A stretch of DNA of 64,000 bases from Bacteroidota bacterium (GCA_016868455.1 VGGV01000004.1:79778-143777); one strand, 5' to 3'; positions 53,445-63,293 are shown, numbered from the stretch's first letter. Program-made: numbers and translations. The notes: a model not told the origin generated them from the letters alone.

Positions 53445-56400
53445 ATGAAAAAAATCATTTTAGCCACTGTCGTTACAATCCTGTCATTATCTGCTTCGGC
53501 CCAGTTTGATATTTATGCCCTGATGGAGCGGACAGACATCACCATGCAGGAAGCTGAGCAAATAGCCAATGCTTATTTTGAAAGAGTGGGAACCGGTCAG
53601 GGCACCGGTTACAAACAGTTTCAGCGCTGGTTATATGAGCGGAAATTTCATACTGATGAAAACGGCAATTACATCAATCCGCAAACGGAATGGAACAATT
53701 ATATACAGGCAAAAGGAAATATGCCGGATATTCCTGCTGCTGCCAATTGGGTAGCGTTGGGGCCCAGCGGCTGGAACCGTACATCCAGCTGGAACCCCGG
53801 CACCGGCAGGTTAACGTATGTGGCCATCCATCCCTCCAATGAACAGGTAATTTATGTAAGCTCTCCCGGCGGCGGTATCTGGAAAACAACCAATGGCGGA
53901 ACTACCTGGGTGCCGCTTACTGACAATAATGCACTTTGGATGAATGTATTCGCACTTACCATTGATCCCCTTAACCAAAATAATGTTTATGCCGGAATGG
54001 CCGGCTCCAACGGCATTACTAAATCAACCAATGCTGGAACTTCTTGGGCGCCCACAGGTGCTGGGCCTTCGGGCACTGTCAGAAAAATTCTGATACACCC
54101 CACATCCACGAATATTGTTTTTGCCGCCGCTACCAATGGTATATGGCGGTCAACCAATGGCGGCACCAGCTGGACACAGGTTCATACCGGCAGTAAAGAA
54201 GATATTGAATTCAAACCCGGCGATGTAAATATCATGTATGCATCCGGCAGTGATGTTTACCGTTCAACAGATAATGGCATTAACTGGACACTGGTGGGAG
54301 CAGCGCAGGGCATCACCAACACAGGCAGAACCCTTATTTCCGTGTCACCCGCCAACCCGAACGTTGTATATGCTGTTCAGGCAAGCGGAAGCATTTTCGG
54401 CAGAATGTATAAATCCACTGATGCAGGCCTTAGTTTTATTACAACTGTAGTTGGCAACCCTGCCAGCGGTACCAATTATTTTGGATATCCTTCCAACGGT
54501 ACAGGCACTACCGGACAGGCTACTTATGATATGGCTATGGATGTATCGCCGGTTAATGCTGACGATGTATATATAGCAGGTATCATTTGCTGGCGGTCAA
54601 CCAATGGCGGTACCAGCTTTGTTCCCCTGACTGAGTGGTTCCTTCCCAACAGCCTGGGTTATAATCATGCTGATGTGCATGGTTTGTACTGGGTAAACAG
54701 CACTATCTATTCAGTATCTGACGGAGGCTTGTATAAAAGCACAGACAATGGTGATAACTGGACAGATCTTTCAACGGGTCTGGGTATTCGCCAGTTTTAC
54801 CGTATGGCTAATTCACCAACCAATGCTAATGTAATTACCGGCGGTGCACAGGATAACGGGAGCGTTGCCCGACAATCATCCGGAACCTGGGTTGACTGGC
54901 TGGGGGCCGATGGAATGGAAGGTCTTGTAAGCCCGGCAAATCATTTGAATTTATGGGGCACCAGCCAGAACGGAGCTTTATACCGCTCAGTGAATGGCGG
55001 AAACAGTTATTCCGGCCTGGGTCAGCCTTCCGCAGGACAATGGGTAACTCCTATTTATATTCATCCCACCAATGAAACTATTTTATACGGAGGATGGACC
55101 GGCGTGTATAAATCTACGAACAGCGGCAGTTCCTGGACAAATATTTCAACCGGTGTAATAACCACTACCCTGGCCGATCTTGCCGTGGCACCATCCAATC
55201 CCAATTATATTTATGCATCGAATGGTTCAACTCTTTATGTTACTACCAACGACGGGGGAAGCTGGGTAACCCGTACAGCCCCAGCTGCAATAACAGATAT
55301 TGCAGTGGACCCGCTGATACCGGATAAAATCTGGATTACCTGCAACAGCTCAACCAACCGGGTTTTTGTTTCAACAGATGCCGGGGTGAATTTCACTAAT
55401 ATTTCTTCTAATCTGCCAGCCATGGCTGCAAGAACGGTAGTGGTGGATGACAATATCCCGAGAAATATTTATGTGGGGATGAACATCGGTGTTTATCACA
55501 AAGCTGAGCCGGATGCCAACTGGTCTGATTATTCAGATAACCTGCCCCTGGTTGCCATTAATGAACTGGAAATTCAAAAAGCAGCAGGTAAAATCAGGGT
55601 GGCCACATACGGAAGGGGCATTTGGGAAAGCCCTCTTGCTGTTAATTGTGCCGCAGCTCCCCCGGTGGCTGATTTTTTCACCAGCACAACAAATATTTGT
55701 GCAGGCCAAACCGTAAGCTTTACCAATAACAGCACCAACTGCAGCAGCACATATTTATGGAGTTTTCCAGGCGGCACACCTTCCACTTCAACTGCCACCA
55801 ACCCTGTGGTTACCTATAATACTGCCGGTACTTACAGTGTTACACTTACTGTTACCAATCCGGGAGGCACAGATACCAAAACAATCAATAATTACATTAC
55901 CGTCAACGCAAATCTTACCCATACAGCAAACATAACGGCTTCAAGTAATGATATCTGCCAGGGACAAACCGCTACCTTCACTTTAACCTCAGCCAACCCG
56001 GGAGCCTCACCGGTAATTGAATGGCTGAAAAACGGAAATACAATCCCCGGCACATCCGGGCAAACCACAGTTATACTTTCCGGGCTGGTAAACGGTGATG
56101 CGATCTCCTGCAGGGAAACAACCAGTATAAGTTGCGCCACACCATCAGTGGTTACTACCAATTCCATTACCATGACCGTAACACCGGTTGTTACACATAC
56201 AGCTTCCATCAGCACACCCAAAACTCAACTATGCACAGGTGAATCGGCCACCTTTACATTAACCAGCAATAATGCAGGCACAGCGCCAGTAATTAACTGG
56301 TTCAGGAACGGAACAGCTATCCCCGGTACTACCGGCCTTTCATCAATCACAATTAACAATCCATCTAATGGTGATGTAATTACCTGTACTGAAACTTCCA

Positions 56401-56921
56401 ATGCCAAATGCGCTTCACCGGTAACACTTACCACCAATGCTATTACTTTAACGGTTTTACCCACTCCGCCCAAACCGTCCATTAATCAAAATGTCGGCAA
56501 CCTTTTATCATCCGCCGCAAACGGCAACCAGTGGTTCAGCAGTAATAATGTTATCAGCGGCGCTACGGCTCAACTTTACCGGCCAACAGTAAATGGCATT
56601 TACCAGGTGCAGGTTACAGTAAATGGATGTAAAAGCCCGATGTCTGATGCTTTTACATTAAACATTGAAGGCATCAATAAATTATACCCGGTGCCCACCA
56701 ATGGCCGTGTTACTTTTGACTTTTATATTCCCGATGGTTATTCCAAATACAGAGCGGAACTGTATAACAGTATCGGCCAGTTAATGCTTCAGGAAGAAGG
56801 CGCCGGTCAGCCGGGATTGAACCGCATTACATATAACTGGGAGGGGCTGGCCGCCGGTGTTTATACTTTCCGGATGCAGCTGGGTGCTATTCAATATAAG
56901 AAACGGCTGGTAGTGCAGTAA
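53445..56921 (+). CDS. Large secreted T9SS cargo: beta-propeller with PKD and Ig-like modules
   Basis: A 1158-residue secreted protein. After the signal peptide (cleavage near SASAQ) comes a short helical domain (25-75), then a long beta-propeller (about 100-730) made of Asp-box-like repeats of the type S-T-N-G-G-x-x-W, as in sialidase/VPS10-type propellers. A PKD domain follows (about 735-818; YLWSFPGGTPS). Two tandem Ig-like units (about 822-912 and 912-1005) are close copies of each other, each with a cysteine pair. The last ~80 residues (1079-1158) are a type A T9SS sorting domain with NKLYPVPTNG and the end YKKRLVVQ. It is likely anchored on or released from the cell surface; its ligand or substrate is unknown. 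Confidence 0.88.
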   Translation: MKKIILATVVTILSLSASAQFDIYALMERTDITMQEAEQIANAYFERVGTGQGTGYKQFQRWLYERKFHTDENGNYINPQTEWNNYIQAKGNMPDIPAAANWVALGPSGWNRTSSWNPGTGRLTYVAIHPSNEQVIYVSSPGGGIWKTTNGGTTWVPLTDNNALWMNVFALTIDPLNQNNVYAGMAGSNGITKSTNAGTSWAPTGAGPSGTVRKILIHPTSTNIVFAAATNGIWRSTNGGTSWTQVHTGSKEDIEFKPGDVNIMYASGSDVYRSTDNGINWTLVGAAQGITNTGRTLISVSPANPNVVYAVQASGSIFGRMYKSTDAGLSFITTVVGNPASGTNYFGYPSNGTGTTGQATYDMAMDVSPVNADDVYIAGIICWRSTNGGTSFVPLTEWFLPNSLGYNHADVHGLYWVNSTIYSVSDGGLYKSTDNGDNWTDLSTGLGIRQFYRMANSPTNANVITGGAQDNGSVARQSSGTWVDWLGADGMEGLVSPANHLNLWGTSQNGALYRSVNGGNSYSGLGQPSAGQWVTPIYIHPTNETILYGGWTGVYKSTNSGSSWTNISTGVITTTLADLAVAPSNPNYIYASNGSTLYVTTNDGGSWVTRTAPAAITDIAVDPLIPDKIWITCNSSTNRVFVSTDAGVNFTNISSNLPAMAARTVVVDDNIPRNIYVGMNIGVYHKAEPDANWSDYSDNLPLVAINELEIQKAAGKIRVATYGRGIWESPLAVNCAAAPPVADFFTSTTNICAGQTVSFTNNSTNCSSTYLWSFPGGTPSTSTATNPVVTYNTAGTYSVTLTVTNPGGTDTKTINNYITVNANLTHTANITASSNDICQGQTATFTLTSANPGASPVIEWLKNGNTIPGTSGQTTVILSGLVNGDAISCRETTSISCATPSVVTTNSITMTVTPVVTHTASISTPKTQLCTGESATFTLTSNNAGTAPVINWFRNGTAIPGTTGLSSITINNPSNGDVITCTETSNAKCASPVTLTTNAITLTVLPTPPKPSINQNVGNLLSSAANGNQWFSSNNVISGATAQLYRPTVNGIYQVQVTVNGCKSPMSDAFTLNIEGINKLYPVPTNGRVTFDFYIPDGYSKYRAELYNSIGQLMLQEEGAGQPGLNRITYNWEGLAAGVYTFRMQLGAIQYKKRLVVQ

Positions 56922-56940
56922 AAATCTGAAAACCGCTTAT

Positions 56941-56970
56941 AAGTCCTGTCATACGGCAGGACTTTTTTTG
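56941..56970 (+). terminator. Terminator after the T9SS cargo gene
   Basis: AAGTCCTG (56941-56948) pairs with CAGGACTT (56957-56964), followed by a run of T. Confidence 0.85.
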
Positions 56971-56993
56971 TGATAACGGCTTTACAATTTTAT

Positions 56994-57001
56994 TACTTTT
57001 G
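56994..57001 (+). promoter_or_regulatory. -7 box (TACTTTTG) upstream of serC
   Basis: Exact TAnnTTTG match 17 bases before the GTG start at 57019. A TTG at 56968-56970, 23 bases away, could serve as the -33 element but is part of the terminator T-run. Confidence 0.4.
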
Positions 57002-57018
57002 CCCCTCATTTTAATCAA

Positions 57019-58110
57019 GTGCTTCAGTCTGATAAATTAGTGCTCCATAATTTCAATGCCGGCCCTTCCGTACTTCCCAAAGAAGTGTTTGAAGAAGCCA
57101 GCCGGGCGGTGCTCAACTTTAACGATAGTGGTTTATCCATTCTTGAAATCGGCCACCGTACCCCACTGTTTGTGCCGGTGATGGAAGAGGCCCGGCAACT
57201 GGTAAAAGAGCTGATGCTGCTGGATGATGACCATGAAGTGCTGTTTCTGCACGGAGGAGCCACCACCCAGTTTATGCAGGTACCGATGAACCTGCTCCCG
57301 GATAACGGCATGGCGGCTTACACCGAAACCGGTACATGGGCCAATAAAGCCATCAAAGAGGCCAAACTGTTCGGGCATGTGGAAATAGCAGGTTCTTCCA
57401 AAGAGGATAATTACCGCAGCCTGCCAAAAAATCTGAATGTAAGCCCTACTGCGGCCTACCTGCATATCACTACCAATGAAACTATTGCCGGAACGCAATG
57501 GCATACCATTCCCTATGACTGCGGTGTGCCGCTGGTGGCTGATATGAGCAGTGATATCCTGAGCCGGGTAATTGAATTCAATAAGTTTGACCTGATTTAT
57601 GCAGGCGCTCAGAAAAATATGGGGGCGGCCGGGGTAAACCTGGTAGTGGTCAGCAAAAAAATACTTGGCCGGGTGGAAAGGGTAATACCCACTATACTGG
57701 ATTACCGCAATCATATAAAAGAAGCAAGTATGTTAAACACTCCGCCGGTATTTGCCGTATATGTTGCTATGTTGACCCTGCGGTGGCTGAAGCAGCAGGG
57801 CGGAGTGCGGGTTATGGAAAAAAGAAATGGAGAAAAGGCAAAATTGTTTTATGATACACTGGATACCCTTCCCGTCTTCAGGGGTGTGGTGGCAAAAGAA
57901 GACCGCAGCAAAATGAATGCGGTATTTGTTATGGATGATGCAAATCTTGAAAAAGAATTTCTTGACCTGTGCAAGAAAGAAGGAATGGTTGGCGTTAAGG
58001 GTCACCGTAGTGTGGGCGGTTTTCGGGTTTCTATGTATAATGCTTTGGCTATAGAAAGTGTAAAGGCAATAACGGATCTGATGAAGCATTTTGCTGTCAG
58101 TAAGTCATAA
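57019..58110 (+). CDS. serC: Phosphoserine aminotransferase
   Basis: PLP-dependent aminotransferase of 363 residues, making phosphoserine in serine synthesis (and phospho-hydroxythreonine for PLP synthesis). The HNFNAGPSVLP start, the GATTQF cofactor loop and the PLP lysine K199 (AGAQKNMG) are clear. No ATG is available at the N-terminus; GTG at 57019 or the GTG at 57040 directly before LHNFNAGP is used. It is followed 39 bases later by a DUF1015 gene, a known companion of serine genes in Bacteroidota. Confidence 0.95.
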   Translation: MLQSDKLVLHNFNAGPSVLPKEVFEEASRAVLNFNDSGLSILEIGHRTPLFVPVMEEARQLVKELMLLDDDHEVLFLHGGATTQFMQVPMNLLPDNGMAAYTETGTWANKAIKEAKLFGHVEIAGSSKEDNYRSLPKNLNVSPTAAYLHITTNETIAGTQWHTIPYDCGVPLVADMSSDILSRVIEFNKFDLIYAGAQKNMGAAGVNLVVVSKKILGRVERVIPTILDYRNHIKEASMLNTPPVFAVYVAMLTLRWLKQQGGVRVMEKRNGEKAKLFYDTLDTLPVFRGVVAKEDRSKMNAVFVMDDANLEKEFLDLCKKEGMVGVKGHRSVGGFRVSMYNALAIESVKAITDLMKHFAVSKS

Positions 58111-58149
58111 TCATTTCGGGATTTTAAATTTATAATTAGAAAGGGAAAA

Positions 58150-59394
58150 ATGGCTATAATAAAACCCTTTGGTGCATTACGTCCATCACCCGAACTGGCG
58201 CAGCAGGTAGCATCCCCTCCCTATGATGTCCTGAACAGTCTGGAAGCAAGATCAGAAGCAAATGGCAATCCCAACTCCTTTCTACATGTAACAAAATCAG
58301 AGATTGATTTACCGCTTGACACAGATATACATTGTCAGCAGGTGTATGAAAAAGCAAAAGAAAACCTGCAGCGGTTAATAAAAGAAGGCGTCCTGTTCAA
58401 AGAAGAAAAACCCTGCTATTACATTTACCAGCTGATAATGCCCGCCCGCGCCGGTACGGACGGGAACGGCAGAAACCAGACCGGCCTTGTTTGTGTTTCT
58501 TCGGTGGATGATTACAATAAAGATGTTATTAAAAAACATGAATTTACCAGGCCGGAAAAAGAAAAAGACCGTATCAATCATATGCAGGCCATTCAGGCAC
58601 AAACAGGCAATGTGTTCATGGCTTACCGGGATGTAACGGAGATTAATGCCCTCATCAACGGTTGGAAGACCACTAATAAACCGGTGTATGATTTTACTGC
58701 TGCTGATCTCATCCGCCATACTGTTTGGGTGATTGACCGGAGTATTGTCATTGATTCGATTACCCGGTTATTTGAAGCACATGTACCCTGTACCTACATA
58801 GCCGATGGCCACCACCGGGCCGCTTCAGCAGCAAAAGTGAGTGCCGCACTACCCCAAAATATCAACGCAAAATATTTCCTGACCACCATTTTTCCTTCCA
58901 CCCAGCTGACCATCCTAGATTATAACCGGGTGGTAAGAGACCTCAATGGATTAACCGCGGAAAAATTCCTCGGTATGCTGCAGGACGATTTTTATATCAC
59001 CCTCAGCCCCGAACCGGTTAATCCTTCCCGGCAGCATGAATTTGGATTATACCTCGGTGGTCAGTGGTATATCCTGAGCAGCCGGCCCGGCACCTATAGC
59101 AGCGATCCCGTTGGAGTGCTCGATGTCACTATTCTTTCCAACAATATTCTTGATAAAATGCTTTACATTACAGACCAGCGGACAGATAAACGCATTGATT
59201 TTGTAGGGGGCATCCGGGGCTTACAGGAACTTGAAAAAAGAGTAAACAGCGGTGAAATGAAAGCGGCTTTCAGCCTTTATCCTGTTTCCATTGATCAATT
59301 GTTCGCCATTGCCGACAGCGGAAATGTGATGCCGCCAAAGAGTACCTGGTTTGAGCCGAAATTAAGGGATGGTTTGTTTACACATTTGCTTTAG
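58150..59394 (+). CDS. DUF1015 family protein
   Basis: A 414-residue cytoplasmic protein of the DUF1015 family. The start AIIKPFGALRPSPELAQQVASPPYDV and the DGHHRAASA motif (about residue 218) are hallmark segments. Its biochemical role is not established; genes of this family commonly sit with serA and serC, which suggests a link to serine or glycerate metabolism. Here it follows serC directly, with no serA between. A clear terminator lies just beyond its end. Confidence 0.88.
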   Translation: MAIIKPFGALRPSPELAQQVASPPYDVLNSLEARSEANGNPNSFLHVTKSEIDLPLDTDIHCQQVYEKAKENLQRLIKEGVLFKEEKPCYYIYQLIMPARAGTDGNGRNQTGLVCVSSVDDYNKDVIKKHEFTRPEKEKDRINHMQAIQAQTGNVFMAYRDVTEINALINGWKTTNKPVYDFTAADLIRHTVWVIDRSIVIDSITRLFEAHVPCTYIADGHHRAASAAKVSAALPQNINAKYFLTTIFPSTQLTILDYNRVVRDLNGLTAEKFLGMLQDDFYITLSPEPVNPSRQHEFGLYLGGQWYILSSRPGTYSSDPVGVLDVTILSNNILDKMLYITDQRTDKRIDFVGGIRGLQELEKRVNSGEMKAAFSLYPVSIDQLFAIADSGNVMPPKSTWFEPKLRDGLFTHLL

Positions 59395-59423
59395 CCGCCA
59401 TCAATAATTTGTTATTTTTGCAA

Positions 59424-59456
59424 CAGAGACGTTCATTCCAGCGTCTCTTTGTTTTT
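59424..59456 (+). terminator. Terminator after the DUF1015 gene
   Basis: AGAGACG (59425-59431) pairs with CGTCTCT (59442-59448) across a 10-base loop, followed by TTGTTTTT. Confidence 0.8.
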
Positions 59457-59539
59457 AATTTGCAGATTAAAACAAAGTTCTGTGTATGGCGCCGGTAAAA
59501 AAATTTCATCCGGCCATTATTTGCTATAAAAAATTTTGA

Positions 59540-60559
59540 ATGAAGAAAATATTCCTGTTTTTGATAATAAGCCTTTCCACCGCGGTTGTTTTTGCCCAGC
59601 CCGATGACCCGAAGAAAATGCATGAAACCGCAAAGACCTTTATGCGTTCAGGCGATTTTGACAATGCCATGATTATCCTTATCCGGGCGCTGGAGCAGGA
59701 TAAAGATAACCTGGAAATGCAGAAGGACCTGGTAATGTGTTATTACCTTAAAAGAGATTATGCAAGGGCGCTGGATTGGGTAAAAGTGCTGGTGGAAAGG
59801 GAAGATGCCGACGTGGTAACCTTCCAGATTGCAGGCAATGTATATAAGGCTCTGGAGGAAGTAAAAGAAGCTGACCGTCTGTACAAAAGGGCGCTGAAGA
59901 AATTTCCTAAAAGCGGGCCATTGCTCAGTGAATATGGCGAACTGCTTTGGGCCATAAAAGATTTTTCCGCCATCAGCTATTGGGAAGAAGGTATCCGGGT
60001 GGACCCGGCCTATAGCGGTAACTATTACAACGCAGCCAATTATTATTTCTATACCAAAGACAAAGTATGGAGTCTGATTTACGGCGAGATTTTTATAAAT
60101 ATGGAAAGCCGGGGTGAACGGGGAGCTGCTATGAAACAGCAATTACTGCAGGGTTATAAAGAAAAGCTTTTTGCCGATGCTGACCTGATGAAAGGCGAGG
60201 AAAACAATAAAAGTGGTTTTGCAAGAAAGGTTCTTGAGATCACCGGTAAACACTCAGCCCTTGTAAATAAGGGCCTCAGCACCGATGTGCTGACGATGAT
60301 CCGCACCCGGTTCATCCTCGACTGGTTTGCCGGTAACAATCATACCCGCTATCCTTTCCGGTTGTTTGACTTTCACCGCCAGTTACTCTCCGAAGGGATA
60401 TTTGATGCCTATAACCAGTGGCTGTTTGGCCCGGTTGAAAACCTGGCCGCTTATGATAACTGGATCAAAACCCACCCGGATGAATATAACAGCTTTATGA
60501 CATTTCAAAAAAGCCGTGTTTTCCGGATGCCACAGGGACAATACTATCAATCGCTGTAA
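59540..60559 (+). CDS. Exported TPR-like protein of unknown function
   Basis: A 339-residue protein with a signal peptide (cleavage near VFAQP). Residues about 25-180 are helical repeats of the tetratricopeptide type (for example AKTFMRSGDFDNAMIILIRALEQD and YKALEEVKEADRLYKRALKKFPKSGPLLSEYGELLW). The C-terminal half has no recognised domain and ends in an aromatic-rich segment. A scaffold or assembly role in the periplasm is the usual reading for such proteins, but nothing nearby specifies it. A terminator follows. Confidence 0.75.
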   Translation: MKKIFLFLIISLSTAVVFAQPDDPKKMHETAKTFMRSGDFDNAMIILIRALEQDKDNLEMQKDLVMCYYLKRDYARALDWVKVLVEREDADVVTFQIAGNVYKALEEVKEADRLYKRALKKFPKSGPLLSEYGELLWAIKDFSAISYWEEGIRVDPAYSGNYYNAANYYFYTKDKVWSLIYGEIFINMESRGERGAAMKQQLLQGYKEKLFADADLMKGEENNKSGFARKVLEITGKHSALVNKGLSTDVLTMIRTRFILDWFAGNNHTRYPFRLFDFHRQLLSEGIFDAYNQWLFGPVENLAAYDNWIKTHPDEYNSFMTFQKSRVFRMPQGQYYQSL

Positions 60560-60581
60560 AAAAATATCTGAACAATCCTTT

Positions 60582-60610
60582 AAAGCGCCTGTAATCCGGT
60601 GCTTTTTTTT
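60582..60610 (+). terminator. Terminator after the TPR-like gene
   Basis: AAAGCGCC (60582-60589) pairs with GGTGCTTT (60598-60605, one G-U pair) and runs into a stretch of T. Confidence 0.75.
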
Positions 60611-60689
60611 ATATATTATTTTTTGCCTAATTTGTTCATGGCTAAGACAAAACCACTGTTTTTATTGCCCCTTATTTAACATTTTTACC

Positions 60690-62477
60690 ATGACGGAACC
60701 AAGACGATTATTTGACTGCATAGCACTACAGCTTGAAAAAAAACCATTGCCCGATATGCTGGCTGGCAAAGCCGCAGGACAATGGAAAGCTTTCGGTACC
60801 GGTGAAGTGGCCGAAACAGTAAACCAGCTAAGCGCCGGATTGCTTGCCCTTGGAATTGGCCCCAATGACATGACAGTGGAAGGAAGGGATAAAGTGGCCA
60901 TCCTTTCAAAAAACAGGCCCGAATGGGTGATGCTTGATCTGGCGGTTCAGCAAATCGGCGCACTGCTCACTCCTATCTATCCTACCATCAATGTAAATGA
61001 ACTGGAATTTGTGCTTAACGATGCACAGGTAAAAATTGTTTTTGCAAATGATGAAGACACTTTTCATAAAGTGATGAGCATAAAAAACAGGGTGCCCTCC
61101 CTGCGGGAAATCTTCACTTTTGAACATGTGGCCAATTCCCGTCACTGGAAAGAAGTAACCGCTGCCGCCACTCCGGAACTGATTGCCCGGATAAAATCCA
61201 TTTCAGACAAAATCAAATACGAGGATGCAGCTACCATCATTTATACATCCGGCACCACCGGCACTCCTAAAGGCGTGATGCTGAGTCACAGCAATATTCT
61301 TTCCAATGTTATTGCATCAAGTCCCTGCTTTCCGCCGGGAGACAATTTGCGGTCACTAAGTTTTCTTCCGCTCAATCACATCTTTGAACGGATGGTTACA
61401 TACCTGTACCTTTTTAATAATACTTCCATTTACTATGCGGAAAGCCTTGACACAATTGGCGACAACCTGAAAGAAGTAAAACCCGACATGTTTACCACGG
61501 TACCCCGCCTGCTGGAAAAAGTGTATGATAAAATCATGCAGAAAGGCAATGAACTTACGGGTGTAAAGAAAAAATTGTTTTTCTGGGCGCATAATCTTGC
61601 TGAAAAATTTGAAATCAATAAAAACAGGGGTTCGTGGTATAATTTTCAGCTGGGCCTGGCCAATAAAATTATCTTCAGTAAATGGCGGGAAGGGCTGGGG
61701 GGCAATATTAAATGCATTGTTACCGGAGGCGCCGCCTGCCAGGTAAGGCTGATCAGGATTTTTACAGCAGCCAGAATTCCGATTATGGAAGGATACGGAC
61801 TTACAGAAACTTCGCCTGTGGTATCGGTAAACCGTTATGATGAAAGCGGCCGCATGTTCGGCACCGTGGGTCCTTTAATTGACGGCGTGGAAGTGAAAAT
61901 AGCGGAGGATGGCGAAGTACTCAGCCGCGGCCCCAACAATATGATGGGTTATTACAAACGGCCTGATCTTACCGCCGAAGTGCTGACACCCGACGGTTGG
62001 TTTCATACCGGGGATATTGGCATGATGGTGGATAACCGTTTTCTGAAGATCACTGACCGCAAAAAAGAGCTGTTCAAAACGAGTGGCGGTAAATATGTGG
62101 CACCGCTCCCCATTGAAAACAAACTGAAAGAATCAGCTTTTATTGAACAGGTGATGCTGGTGGGCTCGGAAAGAAAATTCGTAGGGGCGCTGATTATTCC
62201 CTCATTTCCCAACCTGAAAGACTGGTGCCGCAAAAACGGGATACCTGACGGAACGAATGATGAATTAATCAGGAATCCGAAAATAATTGAAATGTTTAAA
62301 GACCTGGTGGAGAGTTTTAATAAATATTTCAACCATGTGGAGCAGGTTAAAAAATTTGAATTGCTGCCCAATGAGTGGAGTGTGGATACCGGCGAAATGA
62401 CGCCTAAACTTTCCCTGAAGCGGAAAGTGATTATGGAAAAATATAAAGATGCAATCGAAAGAATCTATGCAGGGTGA
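60690..62477 (+). CDS. Long-chain fatty-acid-CoA ligase (AMP-forming)
   Basis: A 595-residue acyl-CoA synthetase that activates fatty acids via an acyl-adenylate. The AMP-binding P-loop YTSGTTGTPKG is at about 185-195, the second motif is GYGLTETSP, and the hinge/A8 region is GWFHTGDIG...KITDRKKELFKTSGGKYVAP. The sequence resembles the long-chain ligase group related to FadD15. The start at 60690 (MTEPRRLF) matches family N-termini; the frame is open further upstream to 60516, but that stretch overlaps the previous gene and its terminator. Confidence 0.93.
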   Translation: MTEPRRLFDCIALQLEKKPLPDMLAGKAAGQWKAFGTGEVAETVNQLSAGLLALGIGPNDMTVEGRDKVAILSKNRPEWVMLDLAVQQIGALLTPIYPTINVNELEFVLNDAQVKIVFANDEDTFHKVMSIKNRVPSLREIFTFEHVANSRHWKEVTAAATPELIARIKSISDKIKYEDAATIIYTSGTTGTPKGVMLSHSNILSNVIASSPCFPPGDNLRSLSFLPLNHIFERMVTYLYLFNNTSIYYAESLDTIGDNLKEVKPDMFTTVPRLLEKVYDKIMQKGNELTGVKKKLFFWAHNLAEKFEINKNRGSWYNFQLGLANKIIFSKWREGLGGNIKCIVTGGAACQVRLIRIFTAARIPIMEGYGLTETSPVVSVNRYDESGRMFGTVGPLIDGVEVKIAEDGEVLSRGPNNMMGYYKRPDLTAEVLTPDGWFHTGDIGMMVDNRFLKITDRKKELFKTSGGKYVAPLPIENKLKESAFIEQVMLVGSERKFVGALIIPSFPNLKDWCRKNGIPDGTNDELIRNPKIIEMFKDLVESFNKYFNHVEQVKKFELLPNEWSVDTGEMTPKLSLKRKVIMEKYKDAIERIYAG

Positions 62478-62484
62478 ACATTGG

Positions 62485-62955
62485 TTACCTGTTTCTTGCA
62501 GAAGAGTCCCTTCTGCCCCGCTGCATCATTTTCTGCATAAAGCTGTCGAACCCCGGCTGCTGTTCTGCTGTAAAGAGTTTTCTTACGTTCCGGAAGTGGG
62601 TAAAAGTAATTTTATCCAAAGCTGCCTGTTTCTCACTGATACGCCGGCTATAAACATGGATAAGGCTGTCAGTGGCGGTGCTGTCTTTAATCAGGGTAAA
62701 AAATGCGGATTTGGCGGCTCTAACTGAATCAAACAAAGGCCGCACATTCTTCATGTGCTCTTCCTTCATTTGCTTGTACTCTTTTTGCTGCTGCTCTGTC
62801 ATATTCAGTTCTTTTACCATCATTTCAAAAGGCTCTCTTCTTCCATGCCGCCTGTCGCCCTTACTGCTTTTGCCCGTGAGCATAAAAGCAACGAGGCCAA
62901 TATTGCTCAAGAGCAGCGCTATTACTGCAATGGTTAATAATTTATTGTTCTTCAT
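62485..62955 (-). CDS. Small periplasmic Spy/CpxP-like protein (cassette 2)
   Basis: A 156-residue protein with an N-terminal membrane anchor or signal (about 7-28) and a charged helical domain. The segment LNMTEQQQKEYKQMKEEH matches the LTxxQ-type helix of Spy/CpxP-like and metal-sensor proteins. It starts two bases after the stop of the upstream small membrane protein gene and is the last gene of a sigma cassette. It corresponds in position and type to the 15812-16246 gene of cassette 1, though the sequences are not close. Confidence 0.75.
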   Translation of the reverse strand: MKNNKLLTIAVIALLLSNIGLVAFMLTGKSSKGDRRHGRREPFEMMVKELNMTEQQQKEYKQMKEEHMKNVRPLFDSVRAAKSAFFTLIKDSTATDSLIHVYSRRISEKQAALDKITFTHFRNVRKLFTAEQQPGFDSFMQKMMQRGRRDSSARNR

Positions 62956-62957
62956 GT

Positions 62958-63293
62958 TTACCTGTCCTCGTTTAAATCGTAAATACTGCTTACATCGTTC
63001 AGATCATAGTCAGCAGCTATGGACTGAAGTGTTTCGGTTTCGCTGGAGGATACAATTTCACCAGAGTTGTTCCTGGTAAGAATCACTGTTGCATTGATCA
63101 GCAGTACAACCGCCAAAGCGGCCAATGCATATGCAGGTCTTAGTATTCCGGCGGGTTTGGTTGCTGCAGGTAATATCTCTTTTTCCAGCCTTGCCTTAAG
63201 CCGGGGGTAAAAAAAACCGGGGGCTGTGGCTTTTTGAAGCCCATCCAGGCTGTTGAGGATTTCTTCAATTTTATTGCTTTTACCTGCTTGCAT
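62958..63293 (-). CDS. Small putative anti-sigma protein with one membrane helix (cassette 2)
   Basis: A 111-residue membrane protein. The cytoplasmic N-terminal ~45 residues contain ILNSLDGLQKATAPGFFYPRL, a PGFF motif like the P-x-G-Y-F-E motif of the cassette 1 protein (15033-15800) and at the same distance from a short leading helix. One transmembrane helix follows (about 50-72), then an acidic periplasmic tail. It lies 52 bases behind an ECF sigma gene. No zinc-binding anti-sigma motif is present, so the role is inferred from position and the shared motif. Confidence 0.7.
   Translation of the reverse strand: MQAGKSNKIEEILNSLDGLQKATAPGFFYPRLKARLEKEILPAATKPAGILRPAYALAALAVVLLINATVILTRNNSGEIVSSSETETLQSIAADYDLNDVSSIYDLNEDR

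Noticed and set aside
53880..55640. Repeated short words in the T9SS gene as a possible repeat array
   Set aside because: The repetition comes from the Asp-box protein repeats (S-T-N-G-G-x-x-W); spacing is irregular at DNA level and it is coding sequence, not CRISPR or satellite DNA.
60516..60689. Upstream extension of the acyl-CoA ligase by 58 residues
   Set aside because: The extension overlaps the preceding gene's end and its terminator and has no family counterpart; the ATG at 60690 gives the expected N-terminus.
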